DNA from: Streptomyces sp. TP-A0874
GTDB lineage: Bacteria > Actinomycetota > Actinomycetes > Streptomycetales > Streptomycetaceae
Assembly (NCBI RefSeq): GCF_001748085.1
Contig: NZ_BBZK01000004.1
Location: forward strand, 1-64,000
Direction of reading: 5' to 3'
DNA length: 64,000 bases
The notes under the pieces were generated by a model. The model did no database searches, was not told the DNA's origin, and worked only from the letters and a program-made list of their open reading frames with translations. The position numbers and the translations under genes are program-made. This document shows positions 1 to 9,553 of this stretch, in pieces (within the stretch, counting starts at the first letter, position 1; every line of letters starts with the position of its first letter).

Positions 1-692
1 AAACCCTACCAGTCACTTTTCTGTCTTCCGAATCCGGTCTCCGCAGACTCTCGTCCATGGACACACAGGATCGGCTTCGAGTTCGATCAGCTGTGGTAGG
101 TCCGGCCCGGGAGCGGGTATCCACCTGAGTATCTACGCCGCTCTCCCTGCGACCAGGTCTTCAAGATTACATCGCCGCCGGTCGGCGAGGCAAATCACTG
201 TGTGCTCCGTGCCAGCGTGGCAGTCCGCGCCCTTAGCCCCGGCGGCGGTCCCCGTGACCTACGCTGCCTGGAGGCCGCCCATCCGGAACGGTTCCGTGCG
301 GCCCGCGGCGGGATTTGCCCTGCTGAGCGGCGCGTCCGTTGCGGCCGGGCAGGGCGGCCGGGAGCACTGTGCCGGGACCTCTCCGGGCCGCCGGCCGACA
401 CGCGTGTGCGCGTGGCGGGTGCCGTGACGGGGGAAGACCCCGCTGGACACGGCGGCCGGAGGCGTCGTCCGTAGGCAGCCAGCGCCTGGGAGGCTCACTT
501 GGATCTTCCTTATCGCCTCGGACGGCCGTCGTGCCGCCTTCCCCACTGAGCCCGTCGCGGAGAGGAGCCGGCCCGTCCCCGCCACCCGATCAGCCGGAAA
601 GTGCTCTCGACACGCGACTGACGCCCGACTACGACATCACCGAGGGACATCCACCGAGGCGGTACCCGCCACTCTCAATCGGAGACTGTGAG
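1..692. other. Intergenic region upstream of ptsI, no gene seen
   Basis: No reading frame here has a convincing start, ribosome site or recognisable protein. The open frame running into ptsI from position 339 lacks enzyme-I homology before residue MRTT at 693 and is read as untranslated. The stretch 60-180 is less GC-biased than the rest and could hold a promoter, but I cannot name a -35/-10 pair with confidence. Confidence 0.5.
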
Positions 693-2363
693 ATGAGGAC
701 AACCCTGCAAGGCGTCGGCGTGAGCCACGGCGTGGCGATCGGCGAGGTCAGACACATGGGGACCGCGGTTCTCGAACCACCGGCCCAGCAGATCCGGAGG
801 GACGACGCGCCGCGCGAGCAGGGCCGTGCTCGGAGGGCGGCCGAAGCCGTCTCCGCGGACCTGACGGCACGCGGGAACCTGGCGGGCGGCGATGCCCAGG
901 CCGTACTCGAGGCCCAGGCCATGATGGCCCAGGACCCGGAGCTGCTGTCCGACGTCGAGCGCCGGATCGCGGTCGGGAGCTCCGCCGAACGTGCTGTCTA
1001 CGACGCCTTCGCCTCCTATCGGGCCCTGCTGGCAGGGGCCGGCGAGTACCTGGCCGGACGCGTCGCGGACCTCGACGACGTGCGCAACCGGATCGTGGCG
1101 CGCCTGCTCGGCGTCCCCATGCCGGGTGTGCCGGACAGCGAGCAGCCATACGTCCTGATCGCGCACGACCTGGCACCGGCGGACACCGCGCTGCTCGACA
1201 CGACGCTGGTACTGGGATTCGTGACCGAGGAGGGCGGACCGACCAGCCACAGCGCCATTCTCGCGCGTGCGCTGGGGGTGCCGGCCGTCGTCGCCTTGCG
1301 GGGCGCCACCGAACTGTCCGAGGGCACCGTCATCGCGGTGGACGGGAGTACCGGAGAGGTTCTGGTGGATCCCGATCCCCGTGAGCGGGAGGAACTGGAG
1401 GCGGAGGCCGCCGAACGGCAGGCGGCGCTCCGAGGTTCCTCGGGTCCCGGGGTGACTTCGGACGGCCACAAGGTGCCGCTGCTGGCCAACATCGGCGGGC
1501 CGGCCGACGTTCCCGCCGCGCTGGAGGCCGGGGCGGAGGGGGTGGGGCTGTTCCGCACCGAGTTCCTCTTCCTGGAGGACAGTCGTCGGGCTCCGTCGCG
1601 AGAGAAACAGGTCGGGGCCTATCGAACGGTGCTTGAGGCGTTTCCGGGCAGTCGTGTCGTGGTGCGGGTGCTGGACGCCGGAGCGGACAAGCCGCTGGAC
1701 TTCCTCACTCCGGCCGACGAGCCGAACCCGGCGCTCGGTGTGCGGGGGCTGCGCGCACTGCTGGACCACCCGGAGGTGCTGCGGGGGCAACTCGACGCGC
1801 TTGTCGAGGCCGCTGAGGGGCTGCCGGTCCATCTGGAGGTCATGGCCCCGATGGTCGCCGATCGCAGTGACGCCAGGGCGTTCGCCGAGGCGTGCCGCGC
1901 CGCCGGCCTGCCAGCGAAGTACGGGGCGATGGTGGAGATCCCGTCCGCTGCCCTGCGGGCCCGCTCGATTCTCCAGGAGGTCGAGTTCCTCTCACTGGGC
2001 ACCAATGACCTCGCGCAGTACACCTTCGCCGCTGACCGGCAGGTCGGCGGCGTCTCGCGGCTGCAGGATCCGTGGCATCCGGCGCTGCTCGATCTGATCG
2101 CCCTCTCCGCCGAAGCGGCGCGGGCGGAGGGCAAGAGTTGCGGCGTCTGCGGGGAGGCGGCCGCCGATCCCGTACTGGCCTGCGTGCTGACCGGTCTGGG
2201 GGTGAGCAGTCTGTCGATGACCGCGTCCGCCCTGCCGTTCGTCAGGGCGACGTTGGCCAAACACACGCTTCCTCAGTGCGAGCGCGCGGCCGCCGCGGCG
2301 CGTGCCACGGACAGCGCCGAGCAGGCCCGGCGAGCCGCGCAGGCGGTGTTGTCCGGGGAGTGA
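693..2363 (+). CDS. ptsI: Phosphoenolpyruvate-protein phosphotransferase (PTS enzyme I)
   Basis: Cytoplasmic enzyme that takes phosphate from phosphoenolpyruvate onto a histidine and passes it to HPr, the first step of PTS sugar uptake. The product is 556 residues, normal for enzyme I. The N-terminal HPr-binding region is followed by the swivelling phosphohistidine domain with the active-site motif GGPTSHSAIL (His186), then the PEP-binding TIM barrel with GLFRTEFLF near residue 285, NDLAQYTFA and the catalytic cysteine in CGVCGEAA (Cys486). The ATG at 693 is preferred over upstream in-frame starts because GGAGA lies 7 bases before it and homology begins at MRTTLQGVGVS. Neither ptsH nor crr is in the window, so HPr must be encoded elsewhere. 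Transcription probably ends at the hairpin overlapping the stop codon. Confidence 0.96.
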   Translation: MRTTLQGVGVSHGVAIGEVRHMGTAVLEPPAQQIRRDDAPREQGRARRAAEAVSADLTARGNLAGGDAQAVLEAQAMMAQDPELLSDVERRIAVGSSAERAVYDAFASYRALLAGAGEYLAGRVADLDDVRNRIVARLLGVPMPGVPDSEQPYVLIAHDLAPADTALLDTTLVLGFVTEEGGPTSHSAILARALGVPAVVALRGATELSEGTVIAVDGSTGEVLVDPDPREREELEAEAAERQAALRGSSGPGVTSDGHKVPLLANIGGPADVPAALEAGAEGVGLFRTEFLFLEDSRRAPSREKQVGAYRTVLEAFPGSRVVVRVLDAGADKPLDFLTPADEPNPALGVRGLRALLDHPEVLRGQLDALVEAAEGLPVHLEVMAPMVADRSDARAFAEACRAAGLPAKYGAMVEIPSAALRARSILQEVEFLSLGTNDLAQYTFAADRQVGGVSRLQDPWHPALLDLIALSAEAARAEGKSCGVCGEAAADPVLACVLTGLGVSSLSMTASALPFVRATLAKHTLPQCERAAAAARATDSAEQARRAAQAVLSGE

Positions 2364-2398
2364 CCACCGCCTACCGTTACGCGGCGGTCACTCCCCGG
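2353..2398 (+). terminator. Hairpin overlapping the ptsI stop codon
   Basis: A perfect 13-bp stem pairs CCGGGGAGTGACC (2353-2365) with GGTCACTCCCCGG (2386-2398), and the 20-base loop can extend pairing through ACCGCC/GGCG. The ptsI TGA (2361-2363) lies inside the left arm. There is no U tract, as is common for Streptomyces terminators. It sits between convergent genes and may serve both. Confidence 0.7.
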
Positions 2399-2509
2399 CT
2401 GCTTCCCACACCCCGGTGGTGGCCAGCGCGTGGAACGGGCCGGCCATCACCGGCGGGTTTCGCCGGAGTCACCGTGCGGCTGTCCCGTTCGTCGGTCGGG
2501 GCCGACCGG

Positions 2510-3403
2510 TCAGCCGGCGCCTTCCGGGGGTGGCAGCACGATGCCCGGCTGGTAGTCGACCCCCGGCTCCGGTGGCACGGGATCGCCCGTCTCCGGATCG
2601 GTGCAGTAAGCGGTGAACACCTGGGCCGCGGTAAGCGGTCGGGGCCACCCGTCCCGGAGCACCCAGCCCCGTACGGTGTCGGTGCCCGCTTCCCTGGTGC
2701 TGCGGACGACCAGGCCGCCGGGGCTGCCGGTGACGATGCCCGCGGCCAGCACCGTGCAGTAGACGAGCGCTTCGGCCTCGAGCAGCCTGAGCTCGCCGTG
2801 CGCCCCGCACTCGGCGCTCACCGCCGCGACCAGCGGCCCCTCCCTGTCCGGGACGCTGCACACCAGGTGGTGCCTCCCGGCGCCCACGGTCTGGAGGAGC
2901 CGGACCAGTGCCTGGGAGGCCCGGGCGTAGGCGGTGCGGCCACCGTCCTCCCCGGAGCCCGGGACGGGTCCGGCTCCGGCCAGCATCGACATGGCCCTGT
3001 CCAGTACGGCGCGACGGTCCTGCTCGTCAAGGAGCCGCCGGGCGAGCCTGTCGAGGGGTCGGCCGTCGTAGGTGACGGTGGCGCCAGCCGAGGCGATGTC
3101 GGCGACATAGCGAGCCCGGCTCGCCACGCTGTCGGGGTCGAGGTCGGCATCCGCGCAGAACTCGTCGAATTCGACCGGGTCGAAAACGGTGAGCGTGGTG
3201 TGGACACCCTGCGCCGTCAGGACGCGCAGCAACTGCTCCATCTGCCGCAGATAGGTGATGTGCTCGCGGAAGGCGAAGGAGCGGTAGCGCCGCATCGCGG
3301 CGAAGTCCTCCTCCCGGACCAGCAGGCCGACGATGCTCGGCGCCTCTCTCCGCAGTCGGGTGGCGGTGGCCCCCGTCTTGTCGTGGTTTCCGGTACGTGC
3401 CAT
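2510..3403 (-). CDS. Conserved hypothetical protein, function unknown
   Basis: A 297-residue soluble protein with no signal peptide or membrane segment. I do not recognise a named domain. The N-terminal third is basic and helical (RRYRSFAFREHITYLRQ near residues 40-57), the centre has a long Arg/Leu-rich helix, and the C-terminus ends in a Pro-rich tail (PPEPGVDYQPGIVLPPP). The start at 3403 is supported by GGGGGAG six bases upstream. It lies 92 bp downstream of, and on the same strand as, acetoacetyl-CoA synthetase, so co-transcription is possible, but nothing in its sequence links it to ketone-body metabolism. It converges on ptsI. Confidence 0.8.
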   Translation of the reverse strand: MARTGNHDKTGATATRLRREAPSIVGLLVREEDFAAMRRYRSFAFREHITYLRQMEQLLRVLTAQGVHTTLTVFDPVEFDEFCADADLDPDSVASRARYVADIASAGATVTYDGRPLDRLARRLLDEQDRRAVLDRAMSMLAGAGPVPGSGEDGGRTAYARASQALVRLLQTVGAGRHHLVCSVPDREGPLVAAVSAECGAHGELRLLEAEALVYCTVLAAGIVTGSPGGLVVRSTREAGTDTVRGWVLRDGWPRPLTAAQVFTAYCTDPETGDPVPPEPGVDYQPGIVLPPPEGAG

Positions 3404-3495
3404 CGCCGACTCCCCCTCGGTTCGTCCAATGCGCCTCCATCACGCTAAGTGACGGCACTGACAGCAGAGTGTGACGAGGGGGTGTGTGGCGTCTC

Positions 3496-5508
3496 TCAGG
3501 CGCTCCGCTCCCGGGCGACCCGCTCGTAGAACCGGAGCAGCCCGACGTCGTCGACGGAGCCGGGATTGACCGCCTTCTCCAGGGCGGTCCCCTGGAGGAG
3601 GCGTTTGACCGGAACCTCGATGCGCTTGCCGGTGAGGGTGTGAGGGACGCCCGGCACCTGGATGATCTCGTCCGGGACGTGGCGCGGGGAGAGTTCCTTG
3701 CGGATGGTGCTTCTGATCCGGTCGATCAGCGCCTCGTCCAGGACGGCTCCCTCCTTCAGGTGGACGAACAGCGGCATCCAGTAGCCGCCGTCCGGCTCCT
3801 CGACCCCGATGACGAGGGTCTCCCTGACCTCGGGGAGCCTTTCCACCACTTCGTAGATGTCGGCCGAGCCCATCCGCACGCCCTGCCGGTTGAGCGTGGA
3901 GTCCGATCTGCCGTGGATCACGACCGTGCCGCGGGAGGTGAGGGTGATCCAGTCGCCGTGCCGCCAGTTCCCCGGGAACATCTCGAAGTAGCTCTCCCGG
4001 TAGCGGGTGCCGTCGGGGTCGTTCCAGAAGCGGATCGGCATCGAGGGCATCGGCGTGGTGACGACGAGTTCGCCGACCTCGTCGACCACCGCTCCGCCCC
4101 GACCGTCCCAGGCCTGGAGGTCGGTGGCGAGGCAGGGGGCCTGGAGTTCGCCGACGTACACCGGGAGGGTGGGGACGGCACCGGCGAAGCAGCTGCAGAC
4201 GTCCGTGCCGCCGCTCACCGAGGCGATCCACAGGTCCTCGGCGACCTCGTCGTGGAGCCAGCGGAAGCCGTCGGGCGGGAGTGGCGAGCCGGTGGTGGCG
4301 ACACAGCGGACCCGCGACAGGTCGAAATCGCGGCCAGGGTGGACCCCGGCCTTGGCGCAGGCCATGACGTAGGCGGCCGAGGTGCCGAACAGCGTGGCCG
4401 AGGTGCGCTCGGCGATCCGCCACTGGGCCGCGGTGTCCGGGAAACCGGGGCTGCCGTCGTAGAGCACGATGGTGGAGCCGACCAGCAGACCGGAGACGAG
4501 GAAGTTCCACATCATCCAGCCGGTCGAGGTGTACCAGAAGAAGCGGTCCCCGGGGCCGAGGTCGGTGTGGAGGGCCAGCTGTTTGAGGTGTTCCAGCAGG
4601 ATGCCGCCCTGGGACTGCACGATGGCCTTCGGCAGTCCGGTGGTGCCGGAGGAGTAGAGCACCCAGAGCGGGTGGTCGAAGGGAACCTGCTCGAACTCCG
4701 GCTCGACCTCGGCCGAGGTCAGCCGGGCCCATTCCAGCGCGCCCGACGGAGCCGAGGTGCCCAGCAGCGGAATGTGGACGACTGCGCGCAGGGTGGGCAG
4801 GTTCTTCCGGAGCTCGGTGACGGTCTCGCTCCGGTCGTGCTCCTTGCCTCCGTAGCGGTAGCCGTCGACGGTGAAGAGGACGACCGGTTCGACCTGTTGG
4901 AAGCGGTCGAGGACGGAACGGGCCCCGAAGTCCGGAGCGCAGGACGTCCAGACGCCGCCTACGGCCGCGGTGGCGAGCAGGGCGACGACCGCCTCCGGGA
5001 TGTTCGGCAGGTAACCGCTGACCCGGTCACCGGGCCGCACCCCCAGTCGGCGGAGTTCGGCGGCCAGTGAACCGACCTGCCGGCGCAGTTCGCCCCAGCT
5101 GAGGGGGCGCGGAACCTGTTGTTCGTCCACGCTCAGCAGCGCCGGCAGACCGGCGCGCTCGGAGTCCTCGCCGGCCCGGAGGGCGTGCTCGGCGTAGTTG
5201 AGCGTGGCGCCCGGGAACCAGCGGGCGCCCGGCATGCCGGCGTCGCCGAGAACCTCCTGGTGGGGGGAGCCGAAGCGCACGTCGAACCAGTCTGCCGCCG
5301 CCAGCCAGAAGCTCGACAGTTCCTCCACCGACCACTTGTGCAGAGCCGCGTAACTGGCCACCGGGTCCCCGGGCACCGTCCGAGGTGCGCCGTAACGCTC
5401 TGCCGCCCAGGTCTGGAACCGGGTGATCTGGGCGTTGGCGACGCGTTCGGCGCCGGGTGTCCAGAGGGGTTCGGGTGCGGGCGTCGGCGGGTTGTTGGCT
5501 GGGGTCAT
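3496..5508 (-). CDS. aacS: Acetoacetyl-CoA synthetase (acetoacetate-CoA ligase)
   Basis: An acyl-adenylate-forming enzyme that activates acetoacetate with ATP and CoA to acetoacetyl-CoA, used in ketone-body salvage and to feed polyketide or isoprenoid precursors. The product is 670 residues, the length expected for AacS and longer than most acyl-CoA ligases. An N-terminal cap (WTPGAERVANAQITRF) and the motif FPGATLNYAEH precede the AMP-binding P-loop YSSGTTGLPK (285-294), and later come GGTDVCSCF, the hinge region and a C-terminal lysine domain (TLTGKRIEVPVK). The ATG at 5508 has GGGAG about seven bases upstream; the frame is open further upstream but without homology. The chemistry is well supported; acetoacetate rather than another short acid is inferred from overall resemblance to AacS. 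Confidence 0.93.
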   Translation of the reverse strand: MTPANNPPTPAPEPLWTPGAERVANAQITRFQTWAAERYGAPRTVPGDPVASYAALHKWSVEELSSFWLAAADWFDVRFGSPHQEVLGDAGMPGARWFPGATLNYAEHALRAGEDSERAGLPALLSVDEQQVPRPLSWGELRRQVGSLAAELRRLGVRPGDRVSGYLPNIPEAVVALLATAAVGGVWTSCAPDFGARSVLDRFQQVEPVVLFTVDGYRYGGKEHDRSETVTELRKNLPTLRAVVHIPLLGTSAPSGALEWARLTSAEVEPEFEQVPFDHPLWVLYSSGTTGLPKAIVQSQGGILLEHLKQLALHTDLGPGDRFFWYTSTGWMMWNFLVSGLLVGSTIVLYDGSPGFPDTAAQWRIAERTSATLFGTSAAYVMACAKAGVHPGRDFDLSRVRCVATTGSPLPPDGFRWLHDEVAEDLWIASVSGGTDVCSCFAGAVPTLPVYVGELQAPCLATDLQAWDGRGGAVVDEVGELVVTTPMPSMPIRFWNDPDGTRYRESYFEMFPGNWRHGDWITLTSRGTVVIHGRSDSTLNRQGVRMGSADIYEVVERLPEVRETLVIGVEEPDGGYWMPLFVHLKEGAVLDEALIDRIRSTIRKELSPRHVPDEIIQVPGVPHTLTGKRIEVPVKRLLQGTALEKAVNPGSVDDVGLLRFYERVARERSA

Positions 5509-5757
5509 GGCTGGGCTCCCGGGCTGCACAGAAGACTGCGTCGGTCGGTGTCGCTCGCAGTGGTCGTCGTCGTTCGGCTGTCGTGCGGAAACGGGTGGTC
5601 TCCGGCAGCGGTCCCGCGCGGGGTGTGCGTGGGACCGCTGCGCAGGACGATGCCATGCGAGGGAGCCGCGCACCAGAGTGGCCTTGGAGCGCCCTGCGAG
5701 AGGAAGGCGGCCGGTACCGCCGTGCCCCAGTGCTCGGCGGATCGGGCGGGACGGCCC

Positions 5758-6312
5758 TCAGCCGTGAGAGCGGTGCCGTCCCGGGGCGTAACCCCCCTCG
5801 AACCACTTCCGGGCGACTTCGGTGTGGAGCGGGAAGGCGAGTTCGGCGGGGGTGTCCAGGACTTCCCAGCCCTCGGTCTCCTCGGTGGGGACCGAGGGCG
5901 GCAGCTCTTCGACGGGCCGCTCCGGCAGCAGGCCGAACACCAGCAGGTGGCCCGAGGGGGAGCTGCGGACGTCCGCCAGGCGCACCTGGTCGCACTCGGC
6001 CTCGATGCAGGTCTCCTCGTGGAGCTCCCGGACGACCGCCTGCCGCCAGTCCTCTCCGTGGTCGATGAAGCCGCCGGGCAGGGCCAGGTGTCCCAGTCGA
6101 GGTTCGATGGTGCGCCGGATGACGGTCAGCCCCGGGGGCTGCTCCCGGCCGTCGACCGGACGGCTGCGCACGGGCAGCACCGCCACGGCGACGGGCAGGG
6201 GGTTGCGGTAGGCGACGTTGCCGCAGACGGCGCACCGTCGCGGCCAGCCGACGTCTGCGGGGTATCCGGCACCGCAGAAGGAGCAGTGCGAGTCGGGGCG
6301 GGGTTCGGGCAC
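5758..6312 (-). CDS. Zinc-ribbon Nudix hydrolase
   Basis: A 184-residue Nudix (nucleoside diphosphate linked to X) pyrophosphohydrolase. An N-terminal rubredoxin-like zinc ribbon uses Cys10, Cys13, Cys27 and Cys30 (CSFC and CAVC), as in NudC-like NADH diphosphatases. The Nudix box runs from about residue 81 to 103, GGFIDHGEDW followed by RELHEET; the usual glycine after EEx is Cys here. The start is read as GTG at 6312, just before the zinc ribbon, because the much longer open frame upstream is antisense to the VanX-like gene. It lies divergent from that gene and 249 bp upstream of aacS on the same strand. The substrate cannot be read from the sequence. Confidence 0.85.
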   Translation of the reverse strand: MPEPRPDSHCSFCGAGYPADVGWPRRCAVCGNVAYRNPLPVAVAVLPVRSRPVDGREQPPGLTVIRRTIEPRLGHLALPGGFIDHGEDWRQAVVRELHEETCIEAECDQVRLADVRSSPSGHLLVFGLLPERPVEELPPSVPTEETEGWEVLDTPAELAFPLHTEVARKWFEGGYAPGRHRSHG

Positions 6313-6366
6313 AGGCGGACTGTACCTCTCACGGCCCTTCCCCTGTCCCCGCGCGGCTGGTAGACG

Positions 6367-7170
6367 ATGGACATGCCGAAGCTGACTCTCCGTGCCCTCG
6401 CCTCGTCCATCGCCGGCCTGATCGCTCTGGCCGCCCTCCCGGCCACGGCGCGAGCAGTACCGGAGCCCAGGGCCCCGGAGGAGTTCGTCGCCCTGCGGGA
6501 CATCGCCCCGAGCATTCTCCAGGAGATGCGGTACCCGACCGCGCACAACTTCGTGGGAGAGCCGGTGGACGGCTACCACCGCCCGATGTGCATCCTGACG
6601 CGCCCCGCCGCACTGGCGCTCCGTCAGGCGCAGCAGAGGCTGCTCGCCAGGGGGTACACACTGAAGGTGTACGACTGCTACCGGCCGCAGCGGGCCGTGG
6701 ACCACTTCGTCGCCTGGGCCGAGGATCTGCGCGACCAGTCCATGAAGGACGAGTTCTATCCCCGGGTCGACAAGACCCGCCTCTTCGAGGACGGGTACAT
6801 CGCCGAGAAGTCCGGTCACAGCCGTGGCAGCACGGTGGACCTGACGATCGTCAGACTGCCCGTCCGGCCGACGCGCCCGTACCACCCGGGTGAACCGCTC
6901 AGGTCCTGCTACGCGCCCCAGCGGGAGAGGTTCCCGGACAACTCCATCGACATGGGCACCGGTTTCGACTGCTTCGACACCCTCTCCCACACGGCGGATC
7001 CACGGATCACCGGCGAACAGCGGGCCAACCGCCTCCTCCTCAAGAAGACCCTGGAGGCCGTGGGCTTCGAGAACCTTCCGGAGGAGTGGTGGCACTTCAC
7101 CCACCAACCCGAACTGTTCCCCGACACCTATTTCGACTTCCCCGTGGAGCGGCGGTCGCTGACGCCGTGA
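6367..7170 (+). CDS. Secreted D-alanyl-D-alanine dipeptidase, VanX/peptidase M15D family
   Basis: Zinc dipeptidase expected to split D-Ala-D-Ala or peptidoglycan-derived peptides outside the membrane. The first ~30 residues form a signal peptide (basic start, ALASSIAGLIALAAL core, cleavage near TARA-VP). The catalytic set of the VanX family is present: SGHSRGSTVD gives zinc ligands His151 and Asp158, and EWWHF gives the catalytic base Glu240 and third ligand His243. The mature size is normal for VanX. Export argues against glycopeptide resistance, since VanX acts in the cytoplasm, and no vanH or vanA is present; a cell-wall recycling role is inferred. The start could also be ATG 6373, because the ribosome site is weak for both. 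Confidence 0.9.
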   Translation: MDMPKLTLRALASSIAGLIALAALPATARAVPEPRAPEEFVALRDIAPSILQEMRYPTAHNFVGEPVDGYHRPMCILTRPAALALRQAQQRLLARGYTLKVYDCYRPQRAVDHFVAWAEDLRDQSMKDEFYPRVDKTRLFEDGYIAEKSGHSRGSTVDLTIVRLPVRPTRPYHPGEPLRSCYAPQRERFPDNSIDMGTGFDCFDTLSHTADPRITGEQRANRLLLKKTLEAVGFENLPEEWWHFTHQPELFPDTYFDFPVERRSLTP

Positions 7171-7256
7171 ACCCCCGTGGTCCGTACGCCGGAGGCGAGC
7201 CGGCCGTTCTCACCCGGGCCCTTACCTGTGGTGGGAGCGGGGGTTAGCGTGGGGCC

Positions 7257-7610
7257 ATGAGCGAGCGGACCTTCGAGAGCTACGAGGAGTTCTGGCCCTT
7301 CTATGTGGCGATGCACTCCCGGGCGGCGACCCGGTGGGTGCACCTGGTGGGAACCCTCACCGGTCTGGCCGTCGCCGGGTACGGGCTCGCCCGGGGGCGT
7401 CGGCGCTGTCTGGCCGCGTTCCCCCTGATCGGTTACGGCACGGCCTGGCCCGCCCATTTCCTCATCGAGAAGAACAATCCGGCGACCTTCGGCCACCCGG
7501 CCTGGTCGTTGCGCGGCGACGCGCAGATGATCGCGATGATGCTGGCGGGCCGGGACCGGGAGCTCGCCGAGACGGCCGCCGAATGGCTCGCGGAGAACCG
7601 CGGAGCCTGA
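7257..7610 (+). CDS. Mpo1-like/DUF962 small membrane protein
   Basis: A 117-residue protein matching the DUF962/Mpo1 family, whose yeast member is an iron-dependent 2-hydroxy fatty acid dioxygenase. The family's conserved histidines are visible in MHSRAATRWVHLVGT, PAHFLIEKNNPATFGHP and the following WSLRGD. The hydrophobic segments LVGTLTGLAVAGYGL and LAAFPLIGYGTAW fit short membrane helices. It is a single gene following the dipeptidase with an 86-bp gap, so its own promoter is likely. The enzymatic role in bacteria is not established by anything seen here. Confidence 0.85.
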   Translation: MSERTFESYEEFWPFYVAMHSRAATRWVHLVGTLTGLAVAGYGLARGRRRCLAAFPLIGYGTAWPAHFLIEKNNPATFGHPAWSLRGDAQMIAMMLAGRDRELAETAAEWLAENRGA

Positions 7611-8003
7611 CTCCCCTGACGGCATCGGGCGGGATCACGGCGGACCGGACGAGGGCTGCCGCGTTCGGATACGCCCAGAAGGCGGCACCCGGCCGTCGTA
7701 ACCCCAGGTTGCTCCGGCGCCCGGAGCCGCACGGTGCCCGTGGTGCGCGCCGATCGGCGCGGGCTCGTGCCGGAAGCCGGCGGGGATCGGCGAACGGGGG
7801 TACTCCGGGGGAGGGAATCCTGCCGCCGGCTCCACCCGTGCGGGAAGTAGACACCCTGCACGGAGGGACCGGGGCACACGGCCCCGGCGAGAGCCAGGGA
7901 GCCGCTATGCGTTTTCAGACGGTGGTGCGCTGCGACCAACGAGGGGCCGAAGCGGTGATCTCGGGTCTGACCTTCAACGCCGCATTCTGAGTCAGGAGTC
8001 TCC
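7611..8003. other. Leader region upstream of glpK
   Basis: This holds no standard gene. A perfect 7-bp hairpin (CCGGGGC/GCCCCGG, about 7870-7888) is followed by AGGGAG and a 27-codon open frame (7907-7990) ending 13 bp before glpK. A glycerol facilitator gene (glpF), commonly found just ahead of glpK in Streptomyces, is absent. Confidence 0.5.
7907..7990 (+). CDS. Possible 27-residue leader peptide or gene remnant ahead of glpK
   Basis: An ATG with AGGGAG five bases upstream opens a 27-residue frame beginning [10 protein letters not shown] and ending in GLTFNAAF, with the stop 13 bp before the glpK start. Good ribosome-site spacing and position favour real translation, either as a leader that couples translation into glpK or as the tail of a lost upstream gene. 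I do not recognise the peptide; it does not look like a GlpF C-terminus. No codon-usage argument is possible at this length. Confidence 0.3.
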   Translation: MRFQTVVRCDQRGAEAVISGLTFNAAF

Positions 8004-9512
8004 ATGCCGGTCCAGTTCGTCGCCGCAATCGACCAGGGAACCACTTCCAGTCGGTGCATCATCTTCAACCAGCAGGGGCTGATCGTCGCGGTCGATCAGC
8101 GCGAGCACCGCCAGATCTTCCCCAGGCCGGGCTGGGTCGAGCATGACGCCGCGGAGATCTGGACCAACGTCCGGGCCGTGGTGACCGGGGCCCTGCGGAA
8201 GGCCGGTCTCCGTGCCGACCAGCTCACGTCGCTGGGTATCACCAACCAGCGGGAGACCACCCTGCTGTGGGACAAGGCCACCGGGGAGCCGGTGCACAAC
8301 GCCATCGTCTGGCAGGACACCCGTACCTCGGCGCTCTGCACCGAGCTGGGCGGCGAGGTGGGTCAGGACCGCTTCCGGGACACCACCGGGCTCCCGCTGG
8401 CCAGCTACTTCTCCGGGCCGAAGGCGCTGTGGCTCCTGGAGAACGTGCCGGGGCTCCGCGCACGGGCGGAGAAGGGCGAGATCGCCTTCGGCACGATGGA
8501 CTCCTGGCTCATCTGGAACCTGACGGGTGGGCCGGACGGCGGCAGGCACGTCACCGATGTCACCAACGCCTGCCGCACCATGCTGATGAACATCAAGACC
8601 CTGGAGTGGGAGCCGGCGAACCTGGCTGCGATGAATATCCCGGAGTCAATGCTTCCGGAGATCAAGTCGTCCTCCGAGGTGTACGGGCAGGCCGTGGGCC
8701 AGCTGGCGGGGGTACCGGTCGCCTCGGCCCTCGGCGACCAGCAGGCCGCGGTGTTCGGGCAGACCTGCTACGGGGTCGGCGAGGCCAAGAACACCTACGG
8801 CACCGGGAGTTTCCTGCTGCTGAACACCGGGGAGCGGCCGGTGGCCTCCAAGAGCGGCCTGCTGACGACGATGGGCTACCGGCTCGCCGGGGAGCGGCCG
8901 GTCTACTGCCTGGAGGGCTCCATCGCCATCACCGGGGCGCTGGTGCAGTGGTTCCGCGACCAGCTCGGGATCATCCGGACGTCCGACGAGATCGAGGAGC
9001 TGGCCGCCAGCGTCGACGACAACGGCGGCGCCTACATCGTGCCGGCCTTCTCCGGACTCTTCGCGCCGTACTGGCGTTCGGACGCCCGAGGGGTCATCAC
9101 GGGCCTGACGCGTTACGTCACCAAGGCCCATCTGGCCCGGGCGGTGCTGGAGGCCACCAGTTGGCAGACGCGCGAGGTGGTCGACGCGATGTACCAGGAC
9201 TCCGGCGTGGAGATCCAGAGCCTGAAGGTGGACGGCGGGATGACGGTGAACAACCTGCTGATGCAGCACCAGGCGGACGTGCTGGGCGTGCCGGTGATCC
9301 GGCCGAAGATCGCGGAGACCACCTGTCTTGGTGCGGCCTACGCCGCGGGGCTGGCCACGGGGGTCTGGCAGGACCTCGACGAGCTCAGGTCGCACTGGGC
9401 GCGGGACGTCGAGTGGACCCCTCGGATGGGAGCGGAGGAGAGGGAACGCGAGCACGGCCAGTGGCGGAAGGCCGTCGAACGCAGCTTCGGTTGGGAGCAG
9501 GCAGAGGCCTGA
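8004..9512 (+). CDS. glpK: Glycerol kinase
   Basis: FGGY-family kinase that phosphorylates glycerol to sn-glycerol 3-phosphate with ATP in the cytoplasm. At 502 residues it is full length. Characteristic motifs are the ATP phosphate-binding start [15 protein letters not shown], the substrate region [41 protein letters not shown] and the C-terminal [23 protein letters not shown] lies eight bases before the ATG. Unlike the classical Streptomyces gyl operon there is no IclR-type regulator or facilitator gene beside it, so this may be a second glycerol kinase copy in the genome. The gene converges on the conservon. Confidence 0.96.
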   Translation: MPVQFVAAIDQGTTSSRCIIFNQQGLIVAVDQREHRQIFPRPGWVEHDAAEIWTNVRAVVTGALRKAGLRADQLTSLGITNQRETTLLWDKATGEPVHNAIVWQDTRTSALCTELGGEVGQDRFRDTTGLPLASYFSGPKALWLLENVPGLRARAEKGEIAFGTMDSWLIWNLTGGPDGGRHVTDVTNACRTMLMNIKTLEWEPANLAAMNIPESMLPEIKSSSEVYGQAVGQLAGVPVASALGDQQAAVFGQTCYGVGEAKNTYGTGSFLLLNTGERPVASKSGLLTTMGYRLAGERPVYCLEGSIAITGALVQWFRDQLGIIRTSDEIEELAASVDDNGGAYIVPAFSGLFAPYWRSDARGVITGLTRYVTKAHLARAVLEATSWQTREVVDAMYQDSGVEIQSLKVDGGMTVNNLLMQHQADVLGVPVIRPKIAETTCLGAAYAAGLATGVWQDLDELRSHWARDVEWTPRMGAEEREREHGQWRKAVERSFGWEQAEA

Positions 9513-9553
9513 CGGCTCGGGCCGAGCCCGCCGGCCCGGCCGCCGGGGCCCAT

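Noticed and set aside
693..2363. Functional cluster of PTS enzyme I with the DhaK gene
   Set aside because: They lie about 48 kb apart and no dhaM or ptsH is present; co-occurrence in the window is not evidence of linkage.
6367..7170. Glycopeptide-resistance cluster
   Set aside because: No vanS, vanR, vanH or ligase gene is present and the dipeptidase carries a signal peptide.
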